Origin: Streptomyces tauricus
Lineage (GTDB): Bacteria > Actinomycetota > Actinomycetes > Streptomycetales > Streptomycetaceae
Length of the DNA stretch: 64,000 bases
NCBI RefSeq assembly: GCF_014650955.1
Contig: NZ_BMVY01000027.1
Coordinates: forward strand, 1-64,000
Reading direction: 5' to 3'
Shown here piece after piece: positions 1-10,880 of the stretch. Position numbers and translations under genes: made by a program. Each line of letters opens with the position of its first letter. Positions within the stretch are counted from its first letter, which is position 1. Below the pieces are notes generated by a model. That model saw nothing but the letters and a program-made list of their open reading frames with translations. It had not been told where the DNA came from and did no database searches.

Positions 1-1101
1 ATCACCACCATCATCTGCATGCGCGCCCCCGGCATGACGATGTTCCGTATGCCGATCTTCGTATGGAACGTGCTGCTCACCGCGGTCCTGGTGCTGCTCG
101 CCTTCCCCGTGCTCGCCGCCGCGCTGTTCGCGCTGGAGGCGGATCGGCAATTCGGGGCCCATATCTTCGATGCCGCGAATGGTGGGGCGTTGCTGTGGCA
201 GCACTTGTTCTGGTTCTTCGGGCATCCGGAGGTGTACATCATCGCGTTGCCGTTCTTCGGCATCATCAGCGAGGTCATCCCGGTCTTCTCCCGCAAGCCG
301 ATGTTCGGCTACATGGGCCTGATCGGCGCGACCATCGCCATCGCGGGTCTGTCCGTGACGGTGTGGGCGCACCACATGTACGTCACCGGCGGTGTGCTGC
401 TGCCGTTCTTCTCCTTCATGACGTTCCTCATCGCCGTGCCGACCGGCGTGAAGTTCTTCAACTGGATCGGCACCATGTGGCGGGGCTCGCTCTCTTTCGA
501 GACGCCGATGCTGTGGGCCACCGGCTTCCTGATCACCTTCACCTTCGGTGGTCTGACCGGTGTCATCCTGGCCTCGCCGCCGATGGACTTCCACGTCTCG
601 GACTCGTACTTCGTGGTGGCGCACTTCCACTACGTGGTCTTCGGCACGGTCGTCTTCGCGATGTTCTCCGGCTTCCACTTCTGGTGGCCGAAGTTCACCG
701 GCAAGATGCTCGACGAACGCCTCGGAAAGATCACCTTCTGGACGCTGTTCATCGGCTTCCACGGGACGTTCCTCGTTCAGCACTGGCTGGGCACGAACGG
801 GATGCAGCGGCGGATTCCCGACTATCTGGCCGTGGAAGGGCTCACGTTCCTCAACACGGTCTCCAGCATTTTCTCCTTTGTCCTCGGGCTGTCCCTGCTG
901 CCGTTCTTCTACAACATCTGGAAGACGGCGAAGTACGGCGCGAAGGTCGAGGCCGACGATCCGTGGGGGTTCGGCCGTTCGCTGGAGTGGGCCACGTCCT
1001 GCCCGCCGCCGCGGCACAACTTCGTCGTCCTGCCGCGTATTCGTTCGGAGTCACCGGCATTCGATCTGCACCATGGGGTGCTCGGTGACCGCGATGGATG
1101 A
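1..1101 (+). CDS. ctaD: cytochrome c oxidase subunit I, 5' end outside the window
   Basis: The reading frame is open from base 1 and is the C-terminal two thirds of an aa3-type haem-copper oxidase subunit I. Visible signatures are HPEVYI, the CuB pair in WAHHMYVTG and the haem-ligand helix VAHFHYVVFG, so the reaction centre in this part is intact. It is an integral membrane subunit that reduces oxygen to water and pumps protons. No ctaC, ctaE or qcr genes follow, so this looks like an isolated second copy rather than the main operon. After the conserved ending SPAFDLHH the protein runs into only eight more residues (GVLGDRDG) and stops, while streptomycete CtaD proteins usually carry a longer acidic tail. 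A hairpin begins three bases after the stop. The identification is firm; the second-copy status is inferred from context. Confidence 0.93.
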   Translation: MTTIICMRAPGMTMFRMPIFVWNVLLTAVLVLLAFPVLAAALFALEADRQFGAHIFDAANGGALLWQHLFWFFGHPEVYIIALPFFGIISEVIPVFSRKPMFGYMGLIGATIAIAGLSVTVWAHHMYVTGGVLLPFFSFMTFLIAVPTGVKFFNWIGTMWRGSLSFETPMLWATGFLITFTFGGLTGVILASPPMDFHVSDSYFVVAHFHYVVFGTVVFAMFSGFHFWWPKFTGKMLDERLGKITFWTLFIGFHGTFLVQHWLGTNGMQRRIPDYLAVEGLTFLNTVSSIFSFVLGLSLLPFFYNIWKTAKYGAKVEADDPWGFGRSLEWATSCPPPRHNFVVLPRIRSESPAFDLHHGVLGDRDG

Positions 1102-1103
1102 CC

Positions 1104-1139
1104 CAGTTCCCCGCGCCCCTTCAAGGGCGCGGGGAACTG
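1104..1139. terminator. perfect 15-bp hairpin after ctaD
   Basis: CAGTTCCCCGCGCCC at 1104-1118 pairs perfectly with GGGCGCGGGGAACTG at 1125-1139 around a 6-nt loop. It lies immediately after the ctaD stop, between convergent genes, so it probably ends transcription from both sides. No U-tract follows, which is usual in GC-rich actinomycetes. The right arm is the same sequence found in the three-copy repeat at 19651-19860, so this element is also a member of a dispersed repeat family. Confidence 0.7.
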
Positions 1140-1199
1140 CGCAGGGCACCCCACCGGGGTGCACCCGAGGACGTGCCCGGCGGTTGGTGTGTCCGGCGG

Positions 1200-2639
1200 T
1201 CAGGTCACCGTGATGTGGACCGTCAGCTCGTCGGCCCCCGGCGTGCCCACCGTTTCGACGGTGACTCCCGTCCACTTGCCGTCGGGCAGGTCGAGTGGGG
1301 GTTCCGTCTTTTCGCCGACCGTGTTCCTGTCCCCGAACGGGTACAGGTCGTCGCTGTCCCCCCGGTTGCCCCGGCCGAACATCCGCGAGAGGTCGCCCTT
1401 GCCGTCGGCCTGGAGGAGCTCTATGGCGAGGTTCTGCTCGTCGTTGACGTTGTCGATCGACTCGTCGACGACGTACACGGCGACCCCCTCGTCGGGCAGG
1501 AAGGCGTCCTGCCCGCGCCGGCGCCGGTACTCGACGAGGATGTACTGGCTGTCGGACATCGTCTCGGGGTTCTGGACGAACACCGCGCCGCCGTCCTCCG
1601 CGGCGGGCCGCAGCCTGATGTCGCGGGTGGTCTTGTTCACCACCTGCGGCTCGATCCAGCCGTGGAACATCCGCAGCATGGCCGTCGGGAACACCGGGGT
1701 GAGTCCGCCGTTGCCCCAGGAACCACCCGCCATGAGGCAGTAGTTGCCGAGCCCGGCCGACCGGGTCAACTGCTGCTGTCCGGTGTCGTAGTAGTCGGCC
1801 CAGCGCGCCGCGAGGTGCCCCCACTCATGGGCGCAGACGCCGACGGCGCAGTCCTCGGGCACGGTCAGGAACGTGCGGACCGACAGGCCCGGCGCGACCT
1901 CGACCCCGTCGGGGATCGTCCACTTGAGGCTCCACAGGTCCCCGCGCTGGGTCGTCTGCTCGGCGCCGCGTCCGGCATGGATGATGAACAGCGCGGTGAC
2001 GACACCCTCGCCGAGCGCGTCGAAGGACGTGAAGTCGACCCCGGCGGCACGCGCCGCCAGTACGGCGTCGCGCGCCAGCCCCTGGGTGTTGCGTGGGAAG
2101 TTGGCGTTCATGCCCGAGTTGCCGTCGGCGTAGAACGACAGCGGCTGCGGCATCCGGAACCAGCCGTGCACCGCGCCCTGGATGTCGATGCCGGTACTGG
2201 GCGAGGTGTCGAAGCCGCTGACCTGGCGGTAGAAGGAGCGCATGCTGCCGGTCGGGAACTCGTCCAGGCCGAAGAGCATGCTGTCGTAGTGGCCGGGGCC
2301 GTGGTCGGCCTCGTGCGGCTGGTCGGGGAAGTCGACGAGCAGCACCAGTGTCCTGACCGTGCCCCGGAGTTGGGCGGCGGGGCGGGTGATCAGCTGCTTG
2401 TCGGTGCTGGGGCCCGAGTCGATCGCCCCGTCGTCGAGACCGACGAGGTTCTCGCCCCGTCGGCCCGCGCGCCAGACGGAGTAGTACTCCTCGAAGGTCG
2501 TGTTCCTGGGCAGGCGGCGTTCTTTGCGCAGTTCGAGATAGCGGGCGTACAGCTGTGCCAGGGCTTGCGGCGACAGCGGTACGGGGCAGGCGGCGGCACA
2601 GTCGTGGGCCGGTCGTACAGGGCTGAGCGTATGACGCAT
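1200..2639 (-). CDS. M6-family (immune inhibitor A-like) metalloprotease domain protein
   Basis: The 479-residue protein carries the zinc-binding motif H271-E-W-G-H275 (HExxH), followed by LAARWADYYD and by an NYCLMAGGSWGN segment of the kind seen downstream of the HExxH helix in M6 peptidases. The N-terminus (to about residue 80) is a helical region containing two cysteines. No convincing signal peptide is visible, so export is uncertain although M6 enzymes are typically secreted. The C-terminal part is beta-rich. It faces ctaD tail to tail, and about 180 bp separate its start from the GH5 gene upstream on the same strand. Substrate is unknown. Family assignment rests on the motif and overall arrangement. 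Confidence 0.75.
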   Translation of the reverse strand: MRHTLSPVRPAHDCAAACPVPLSPQALAQLYARYLELRKERRLPRNTTFEEYYSVWRAGRRGENLVGLDDGAIDSGPSTDKQLITRPAAQLRGTVRTLVLLVDFPDQPHEADHGPGHYDSMLFGLDEFPTGSMRSFYRQVSGFDTSPSTGIDIQGAVHGWFRMPQPLSFYADGNSGMNANFPRNTQGLARDAVLAARAAGVDFTSFDALGEGVVTALFIIHAGRGAEQTTQRGDLWSLKWTIPDGVEVAPGLSVRTFLTVPEDCAVGVCAHEWGHLAARWADYYDTGQQQLTRSAGLGNYCLMAGGSWGNGGLTPVFPTAMLRMFHGWIEPQVVNKTTRDIRLRPAAEDGGAVFVQNPETMSDSQYILVEYRRRRGQDAFLPDEGVAVYVVDESIDNVNDEQNLAIELLQADGKGDLSRMFGRGNRGDSDDLYPFGDRNTVGEKTEPPLDLPDGKWTGVTVETVGTPGADELTVHITVT

Positions 2640-2821
2640 CAGGCACCCCCTTCAGGGGACGAACCCCTCTTTGCCGGATACGGAGGATCCAGAAGAAACC
2701 GGCCCTGATGAGGCCGTACGCCCTCTCATATCCGGGGGTGCCCCCGCTGTCAACGTCCTTCCGGAGCGCGGTCGTTGGGGCCGGTGAAGCGGAACTCCCC
2801 CGTCCCGCCCCTGGGCCGCCG

Positions 2822-4690
2822 TCAACCCAGTCTCGTGGCCGCCCAGTTCGCCAGCTCCGTGCGTGCCGCGTCGAGCAGCGTCGTGGACGGGGCCGTCGCG
2901 CCGTTGGTGACCAGGGCGTAGTGCAGGACGCCCGAGTCCGCGGCGGTCAGCAGGAGTCGGCGACTGCCCGTGCTGCCCGGTTCGCGCGCGGCCGCGATCG
3001 GTGTGGTCCTGGTGTACGCGGGCGGCGAGGCCGTCACCCCGAGGTCCGAGACGACCGTCGTGGAGGCGGTCGGGAAGGAGGCGGGAAGGTGCAGTTCGGT
3101 GGGCTCGGCGCTGCCGTCCGAGCGCCACACGTGGAGCGCGTACTGGCCGGAGCCGACCAGTTCGGCCACGCGCGGCAGGGAGTTGGGGACGGGGTTCCAG
3201 GTGAGGGTGGTGGAGCCGTCCCGTGATCGGTCCTCGTAGGTGAAGGCGACCGTCCTGCCCGCCGTGGCGCTCGGGTAGACGCGGTCGAGGAGCCGGGCGT
3301 CCTGGCGCAGCACGGCCGCCCCGGAGTCGTCGAGGCGTACGGCGGAGAGGTCCTCGTCGTTCCAGGCGTCACCGGCGGTGAGCACCTTGTCGGGGTTGCC
3401 GTTCATCAGCTCGTGGTGGCGGCCGTTGTAGATGTCCCACTGCCACTGGGAGCCGGACAGGACGGGGCCCGACTGGGTGGGACTGGTCCACCAACTGCCG
3501 CCCTTCACGCGGGAGTCGAGGGCCTGGTACATGGCTTTGAGGACGGTCGGCGCCTTGTCGGAGACGGTGCCGGCGAGGGGGTGGCCGAACTCGCTGACGA
3601 CCGCCGCCGTGCCGGTGGCGGCGGCCCGGTCGCGCACGGTGCCGAAGTCGCCCACGTACTGCCCGTTCTCCGCCTTGCCCCACATGAAGACGCCCGAGAT
3701 CGCCTTCTGGTCGTAGAAGTGGGTGTTGAAGACATAGCGCGGGCCGAAGGTGCCCGAGTCGAGGAGGCCGCCCTCCTGCTTCTGGAAGTCGATGTTGGCG
3801 TTCCAGAAGAGGTTCGGTTCCACGAAGGCGGGCTTGTCCTGCCAGCCCGCCGCGTCCATCCGCGCCCGGAACTTCACGTAGAACGGCCAGAGCACGTCCT
3901 TCTCCCACGCCCGGCTCGTCTGCCCCGAGTCGTAGACGCCGGCGTGCGGCTCGTTGTACGGGTCGAAGCCGACGACGCCCGCGAACTGGGCGTCGCTCAG
4001 GTGCTGTTCGACGTACGCCATGGTGGTCTGCGCGGTGGTGAGGAAGGCGTCCTGGAGGCCGTGGGCGTTGTGCCAGAAGTCGTACGTCGCCTCCGTGACG
4101 GCCGCGTTCGAGGTGATGTTCTGGCCCCAGAAGGGGCAGATGCCGCAGTACTCGTCCGGGTAGTCGCCCGCGTCGACGGCCCACTTGGGGGCGCCGTCGC
4201 CCGTGTACCAGCTGTCGGGGTCGAAGAGGTGGCGCGAGTAGAGGTCCTGGTGGAAGTCGGGGTAGATCTTGATCCCGGCGTCCAGGAAGGCGCCCATCTG
4301 GGCCGTGGCCGCGGCGAGGTAGGCGGTGTCCACCTGGCCGCGCACCGGTTCGGCGTACGCCCAGGAGAGCAGGAAGCGCACCGAGTTGCCGCCGCCGAGG
4401 GCGCGCAGCGCGGTCGCCGACTTCCTGGCGTCGGCGACCGAGGCGAACGGCAGGCCGCGGTTCTCCGCCAGCTTCGTCTCGCCGGAGACGTTGTAGCCGC
4501 GCAGCACGACCTCGCGGCCGAGCCCGTCGGTGAAGCGGCCGTTGTGGACCGTGAGGGTCGCGGCGGCGGCCGGGTCGAACCACAGGTCGTCCGGGAGGGC
4601 GGTGGCGGACGGGGCTCCCGCGGTCGACAGGAGACCGGTCACAAGGACGAGGACGCCGAGCAGATGCGCACGCAACTTCGACATGTTCAC
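2822..4690 (-). CDS. secreted GH5 glycoside hydrolase, endoglycoceramidase-like
   Basis: A signal peptide (MNMSKLRAHLLGVLVLVTGL, then ...APSATA) precedes a TIM-barrel hydrolase. The GH5 acid/base is in DPYN-E247-P and the nucleophile in VVS-E367-FG. The conserved barrel motifs GYNVSG, RFLLSW and YPDFHQDLYS are also present, and the long DFHQDxYS loop with the CGICPFWGQ insertion resembles endoglycosylceramidases more than simple cellulases. A beta-sandwich C-terminal domain follows from about residue 480. Total 622 residues. The annotated start is GTG at 4690; an ATG two codons later (4684) is equally possible because neither has a good ribosome binding site. The GH5 clan is secure; activity on glycosphingolipid or another beta-glycoside is inference. 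Confidence 0.82.
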   Translation of the reverse strand: MNMSKLRAHLLGVLVLVTGLLSTAGAPSATALPDDLWFDPAAAATLTVHNGRFTDGLGREVVLRGYNVSGETKLAENRGLPFASVADARKSATALRALGGGNSVRFLLSWAYAEPVRGQVDTAYLAAATAQMGAFLDAGIKIYPDFHQDLYSRHLFDPDSWYTGDGAPKWAVDAGDYPDEYCGICPFWGQNITSNAAVTEATYDFWHNAHGLQDAFLTTAQTTMAYVEQHLSDAQFAGVVGFDPYNEPHAGVYDSGQTSRAWEKDVLWPFYVKFRARMDAAGWQDKPAFVEPNLFWNANIDFQKQEGGLLDSGTFGPRYVFNTHFYDQKAISGVFMWGKAENGQYVGDFGTVRDRAAATGTAAVVSEFGHPLAGTVSDKAPTVLKAMYQALDSRVKGGSWWTSPTQSGPVLSGSQWQWDIYNGRHHELMNGNPDKVLTAGDAWNDEDLSAVRLDDSGAAVLRQDARLLDRVYPSATAGRTVAFTYEDRSRDGSTTLTWNPVPNSLPRVAELVGSGQYALHVWRSDGSAEPTELHLPASFPTASTTVVSDLGVTASPPAYTRTTPIAAAREPGSTGSRRLLLTAADSGVLHYALVTNGATAPSTTLLDAARTELANWAATRLG

Positions 4691-4797
4691 AACAGTCCCG
4701 TGCGTCTCTTCGGCCCGTCAAGGTTCCTGACCTGAGAGTAAGTCACCTTTTCCGGAAGGTTGTTGTGGTACTCGTCCGCCTCCGGGCCGGTTCGGGT

Positions 4798-6873
4798 TCA
4801 GACCCGCCGGGTCACATTGAGGAGGTACTCCTTGCGGTTGAGGGGATTGTGGTCGGTGCGCGGCCGCTGAGGGATGTGGCAGCGGCCGACCGGCGCGTAG
4901 TGGTCGAAGGCCGCCTCCAGTTCGCCCTCGCCCCGGGTCAGCCCCGGCAGGCGCTGCTCCAGTTCGTGCACCTGTGCCGCGGGAATCGACCACTCCAGTA
5001 CGCACGCCCCGCCCCGGGTCTCCGTCACCTGCGGCACGGCCCGCAGTCCGGCGAGGACCGGAAGGAGCGCGCCCAGCGTGTCCGCGGGGGCTTCGAGGCG
5101 GATGCGGTGCATCGGCTCGTACACCTGGGTGCCGGCCCGGCGCAGCGCGTCCATGAGGACGAGCGGGGTGAGGCCGCGGAAGTCCGCGCCCGTGCTCGAC
5201 ATGCTCTTGTCGAAGCCCTGGTGCGCGTGGCTCTGCCGGGGCGAGTAGCCGGAGTGCGTCATCGTGACCGTGCAGTCGGTGACCTGCCAGCCGTGGATTC
5301 CCTGGTCCAGTACCTCCTTCACGGTGTCCTCGACGGCCTTGAAGAAGGCGTACGGCATGCCCCCGAGTTCGACCTCCAGCCGGAACTCCACGCCGGAGCC
5401 GACCGGCGCCGGGTCGACGCGCAGTCCGACGGTGGCGAGGAACGGGTTGGCGTCCTTGCCGTTGAACTCGACCGCCTCTCCGCTGCCGACGGGCCGCTCG
5501 ACGCAGATCGTCGTCGTCTCGCGGAAGCCGACGTCGAGGCCGAACTCGTCGGCGAGGGTCGCCTGGACGACCTCCTTCTGCACCTCTCCGTAGAGGGACA
5601 CGGAGATCTCCTGCCGCGTCTCGTCGTACCGCAGGTCGATCAGCGGGTCCTGCTCGGCGAGCTGGGTCAGGGCGGTGTGCAGGGCGCCCTTGTCGCCGGG
5701 CCGGCTCGGGACGACGACCGTTTCGAGCGTGGGCGGCGAGAAGTGCTGCGGCCCCGCCGGCCCCGCTGATCCCCCTGGTCCCGATGACCTCAGCGTCCCC
5801 GCCGTCCCCGCCGGGTCTCCCGACTGCTCGCCCGGTACGCCGATGGTGTCGCCGATCCTGACGTCGGCGAGGCCCCGGAGCGTGCCGATCCGCCCGGCGG
5901 TCACGGACGTCTCCCGCCGGGCCGAGCCCCGCTCGAAGACGTCGATCGCGGTGACCTTGCCCTGGCGGAGGACGCCCTCGCCGCCGTCGCCGAACGTCAG
6001 CAGATCCCGCGTGCGGACGGTCCCCGAGAACATCCGCACGTACGCGATCTTCTCCCCCGCCGGTCCCCGCTCGACCTTGAACACGCTTGCGGACACCGGG
6101 CCGTCGGGCCTGCCCCCGGCGGCCGGCAGCAGGTCCCTGATACCGGAGATCAGGTCGTCCACACCCGCGCCCGTCATGGCGGAGCCGAAGAAGACCGGAT
6201 GGACCCGCGCCCGCCCGGTCTGTTCGGCGAGCGCCGCGCGGAGCCGGCGGTACGGGACCGTGTCGTCCTCGACGTACGAGGCGAGGAGTTCGTCGTCGTG
6301 CGCCGCCAGGACGTCGAGCAGGGCGGCCGTACCCGTATCCGTACCCGTTCCGGCCCCCGTGTGCGGGATCGCCCGGGCGGCGCGCGTGCCGAGGCCGTCG
6401 ACCAGGCCCATCGGCACGATCGCCGGGGTGAGCCGTTCGGCGACGCTCCGCAGCACGCGGTCCGTGTCGGCGCCGCGACGGTCGATCTTGTTCACGAAGA
6501 TCAGGGTCGGGATGCGCAGCCGCCGCAGCGTCCGCATCAGGACGCGGGTCTGCGCCTGGACGCCCTCCACGGCCGAGATCACGAGCACCGCGCCGTCGAG
6601 TACGCCCAGCACCCGCTCCACCTCGGCGATGAAGTCCGGGTGGCCGGGAGTGTCGATGAGGTCGACCGTGACGTCGTCGATCTCGAAGGAGACGACGGCG
6701 GACTTGATGGTGATGCCACGCTGTCTTTCCAGCGCGAGGGAGTCGGTCTGTGTGCTGCCGTCGTCGACGCTGCCGATCTCGTCGATGATCCCGACGGTGT
6801 GCAGCAGCCGCTCGGTCAGGCTGGTCTTACCTGCGTCGACATGGGCCAGAATGCCCAGGTTCAGTGCGTGCAC
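4798..6873 (-). CDS. otr(A): Otr(A)/TetM-type ribosomal protection GTPase
   Basis: This is an EF-G-like translational GTPase of 691 residues. The G1 motif is AHVDAGKT (residues 10-17), followed by RGITI, DTPGH and NKID, and the C-terminal domains contain the SGYSPRQSH-type loop of tetracycline ribosomal protection proteins. Such proteins displace tetracyclines from the ribosome. The N-terminus matches what I recall of S. rimosus Otr(A) nearly residue for residue. A glycine/proline/serine-rich insertion at about residues 344-375 is unusual and probably a surface loop. The start is GTG at 6873; its Shine-Dalgarno is weak (AAAGGA, 11 nt away), and a short upstream ORF overlaps it. Many streptomycetes carry such a gene without making a tetracycline, and no biosynthetic genes are nearby. 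Confidence 0.88.
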   Translation of the reverse strand: MHALNLGILAHVDAGKTSLTERLLHTVGIIDEIGSVDDGSTQTDSLALERQRGITIKSAVVSFEIDDVTVDLIDTPGHPDFIAEVERVLGVLDGAVLVISAVEGVQAQTRVLMRTLRRLRIPTLIFVNKIDRRGADTDRVLRSVAERLTPAIVPMGLVDGLGTRAARAIPHTGAGTGTDTGTAALLDVLAAHDDELLASYVEDDTVPYRRLRAALAEQTGRARVHPVFFGSAMTGAGVDDLISGIRDLLPAAGGRPDGPVSASVFKVERGPAGEKIAYVRMFSGTVRTRDLLTFGDGGEGVLRQGKVTAIDVFERGSARRETSVTAGRIGTLRGLADVRIGDTIGVPGEQSGDPAGTAGTLRSSGPGGSAGPAGPQHFSPPTLETVVVPSRPGDKGALHTALTQLAEQDPLIDLRYDETRQEISVSLYGEVQKEVVQATLADEFGLDVGFRETTTICVERPVGSGEAVEFNGKDANPFLATVGLRVDPAPVGSGVEFRLEVELGGMPYAFFKAVEDTVKEVLDQGIHGWQVTDCTVTMTHSGYSPRQSHAHQGFDKSMSSTGADFRGLTPLVLMDALRRAGTQVYEPMHRIRLEAPADTLGALLPVLAGLRAVPQVTETRGGACVLEWSIPAAQVHELEQRLPGLTRGEGELEAAFDHYAPVGRCHIPQRPRTDHNPLNRKEYLLNVTRRV

Positions 6874-6937
6874 CGCGTGTCATGTCCTTTGTGATGAGGG
6901 GGATTCCTTCCTGGGCGGACATGAAAGATGCGCGCAT
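6827..6937 (-). CDS. 36-codon upstream ORF overlapping the ribosomal protection gene start
   Basis: ATG at 6937 is preceded by AAGGAG with 5-nt spacing, the best ribosome binding site in the region. The ORF (MRASFMSAQEGIPL..., ending PCRRR) runs past the GTG of the resistance gene in another frame and stops at 6827. Its position suggests a leader peptide that couples or attenuates translation of the resistance GTPase, as leader ORFs do for tet(M)-class genes. The peptide itself resembles nothing I recognise, and it may be fortuitous. Confidence 0.4.
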   Translation of the reverse strand: MRASFMSAQEGIPLITKDMTRGARTEPGHSGPCRRR

Positions 6938-7144
6938 TGCTGCTCCTTGATCCCGGACGACGACAGTGCCTTGCGGCTGATCCCGTGCAGTGCAGCAGGC
7001 GGTGGCGTCCGGCGGCAACGGATTAACGCTCAACAAAGGCCTGTCATGGCACTCGCCCCTCCCGGAACACAGTCCTAGAGTGACGCCCATCACGTCCGGT
7101 GGCTGATTTCCCACGCACCCTCGCGCGGTTCCCTGGGAGGGCAC
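6874..7144. promoter_or_regulatory. divergent control region between ribosomal protection and cox operons
   Basis: These 271 bp separate two divergent transcription units and should hold both promoters. On the minus side they contain the upstream ORF and its AAGGAG. On the plus side GGGAGG lies just before the coxS ATG at 7145. The sequence around 7020-7045 (TTGTTGAGCG then TTAATC on the minus strand) is AT-richer than its surroundings and is the best place for a minus-strand promoter, but I could not assign boxes with confidence. Confidence 0.4.
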
Positions 7145-7629
7145 ATGACCCGAATCTCGGTGACGGTGGACGGCACGAAGTACGAGGACGACGTCGAACC
7201 CCGTCTTCTGCTGGTCCACTACCTGCGTGACCGGCTGGGCCTGACCGGCACCCCCGTTGGCTGCGACACCTCCAACTGCGGGGCCTGCACGGTCGACCTG
7301 GACGGAGCGACCGCGAAGAGCTGCTCGGTGCTCGCGGTCCAGGCCGACGGGAGCGAGGTGACCACCGTCCAGGGGCTCGCGGTGAACGGGGAGTGGCATC
7401 CCCTCCAGAAGGCGTTCCACGAGCGGCACGCCCTGCAGTGCGGATACTGCACCCCCGGCATGATCATGGCCGCGCGCGGCCTTCTCCGGGAGAACCCGGC
7501 GCCGAGCGCGGACGACGTACGCCACGCCCTGGAGGGCAACCTCTGCCGCTGCACCGGCTACCAGAACATCGTGCGCGCGGTCCTCGACGCGGCGGGCGCC
7601 ACCGAGCCCTCGGCCCAGGAGGTGGCCCC

Positions 7630-7633
<4 letters not shown>
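7145..7633 (+). CDS. coxS: molybdenum hydroxylase small subunit, two [2Fe-2S] clusters
   Basis: The 162-residue protein has the plant-type ferredoxin cluster signature CDTSNCGAC followed by a further Cys, and the helical-domain cluster signature CGYCTPGM ... CRCTGY. It is the electron-transfer subunit of a xanthine dehydrogenase/CO dehydrogenase-type enzyme. The start ATG is preceded by GGGAGG. Its stop overlaps the coxL start (ATGA at 7630-7633), so translation is coupled. Gene order S-L-M is the one typical of form II CoxL enzymes rather than the M-S-L order of true aerobic CO dehydrogenases. Confidence 0.93.
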
Positions 7634-10019
<2,386 letters not shown>

Positions 10020-10023
<4 letters not shown>

Positions 10024-10880
10024 TTCCTCCGGCCTTCGAGTACACCCGGCCCCGCAGCGTCGAGGACGCCGTACGCACGCTCGCCGACGCGGGCGAGGAC
10101 GCGAAGGTCCTCGCCGGCGGGCAGAGCCTGCTGCCGCTGCTGAGGATGCGGCTCGCCTTCCCGGAACTGGTCGTCGACGTGGGCCGGATCCCCGGGCTGC
10201 GCGGGGTCCGCGAAGAGGGCGAGGCGCTGGTCATCGGCGCGCTGACCACCCACCACGACGTCATCGCCGACCCGCTGGTACGCCGGCACGCGGGCCTCCT
10301 GGCCGCGGCGGCGGCCACGGTCGCCGACCCGGCCATACGCCATCGGGGCACCCTCGGCGGCTCGCTCGCCCATGCCGATCCCGGCGGCGACCTGCCCGCG
10401 GTGGCGCTCGCGCTGGACGCGGAACTGGTCGCGGTCGGGCCGGAAGGCCAACGGGTCGTCCCGGCGGGGGAGTTCTTCGTCGACTTCCTCCAGACCGCCC
10501 TGCGGCCCGACGAGTTGCTGGTGGAGGTGCGGGTTCCGAAGACCGGCGAGTCCGACGGCTGGGGTTTCCACTACGAGAAGTTCAGCCGGGTGGCGCAGGC
10601 CTGGGCCATGGTCGGGGTGGCGGCACTCGTGCGACGCGAGGACGGCCACATCGCGGAGGCCCGGATCGGCCTCACCAACATGGGCTCCACTCCCCTGCGG
10701 GCCTCCGCCGCCGAGGAGGCGCTGGCGGGCGCGGACCCTGACGGGGTGGCGCGGGCCGCGCAGTCGGCGGCCGAGGGGACACGGCCGGCCGCCGAACCGG
10801 GCGTCTCCGCCGAGTACCGGGCGCAGTTGGCGCGGGTGCTCACGCGGCGCTCGGTGCTGGCCGCCGCGGGGATGGGGTGA
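10020..10880 (+). CDS. coxM: FAD-binding medium subunit of molybdenum hydroxylase
   Basis: A 286-residue FAD domain protein with the AGGQS motif at residues 32-36 and the second flavin motif TLGGSLAHADPGGD at about 110-125, followed by the CO_deh_flav_C-type C-terminal domain. It takes electrons from the iron-sulfur subunit and passes them to an acceptor. The ATG at 10020 overlaps the coxL stop and its TGA overlaps the GTG of the next gene, so it sits in the middle of a tightly coupled operon. Confidence 0.92.

Noticed and set aside
1098..2708. 536-codon plus-strand frame opposite the M6 protease
   Set aside because: It starts inside the ctaD hairpin region and is the antisense shadow of the HExxH-containing gene.
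3413..4735. Long plus-strand open frame opposite the GH5 gene
   Set aside because: It is an antisense shadow in high-GC DNA: Arg/Val/Ala/Gly-rich composition without motifs, while the minus frame has a signal peptide and GH5 catalytic motifs.
4798..6873. Tetracycline resistance gene as evidence of a recently acquired mobile element
   Set aside because: Base composition matches the surroundings and no transposase, integrase or terminal repeat is near; such genes are common chromosomal genes in Streptomyces.
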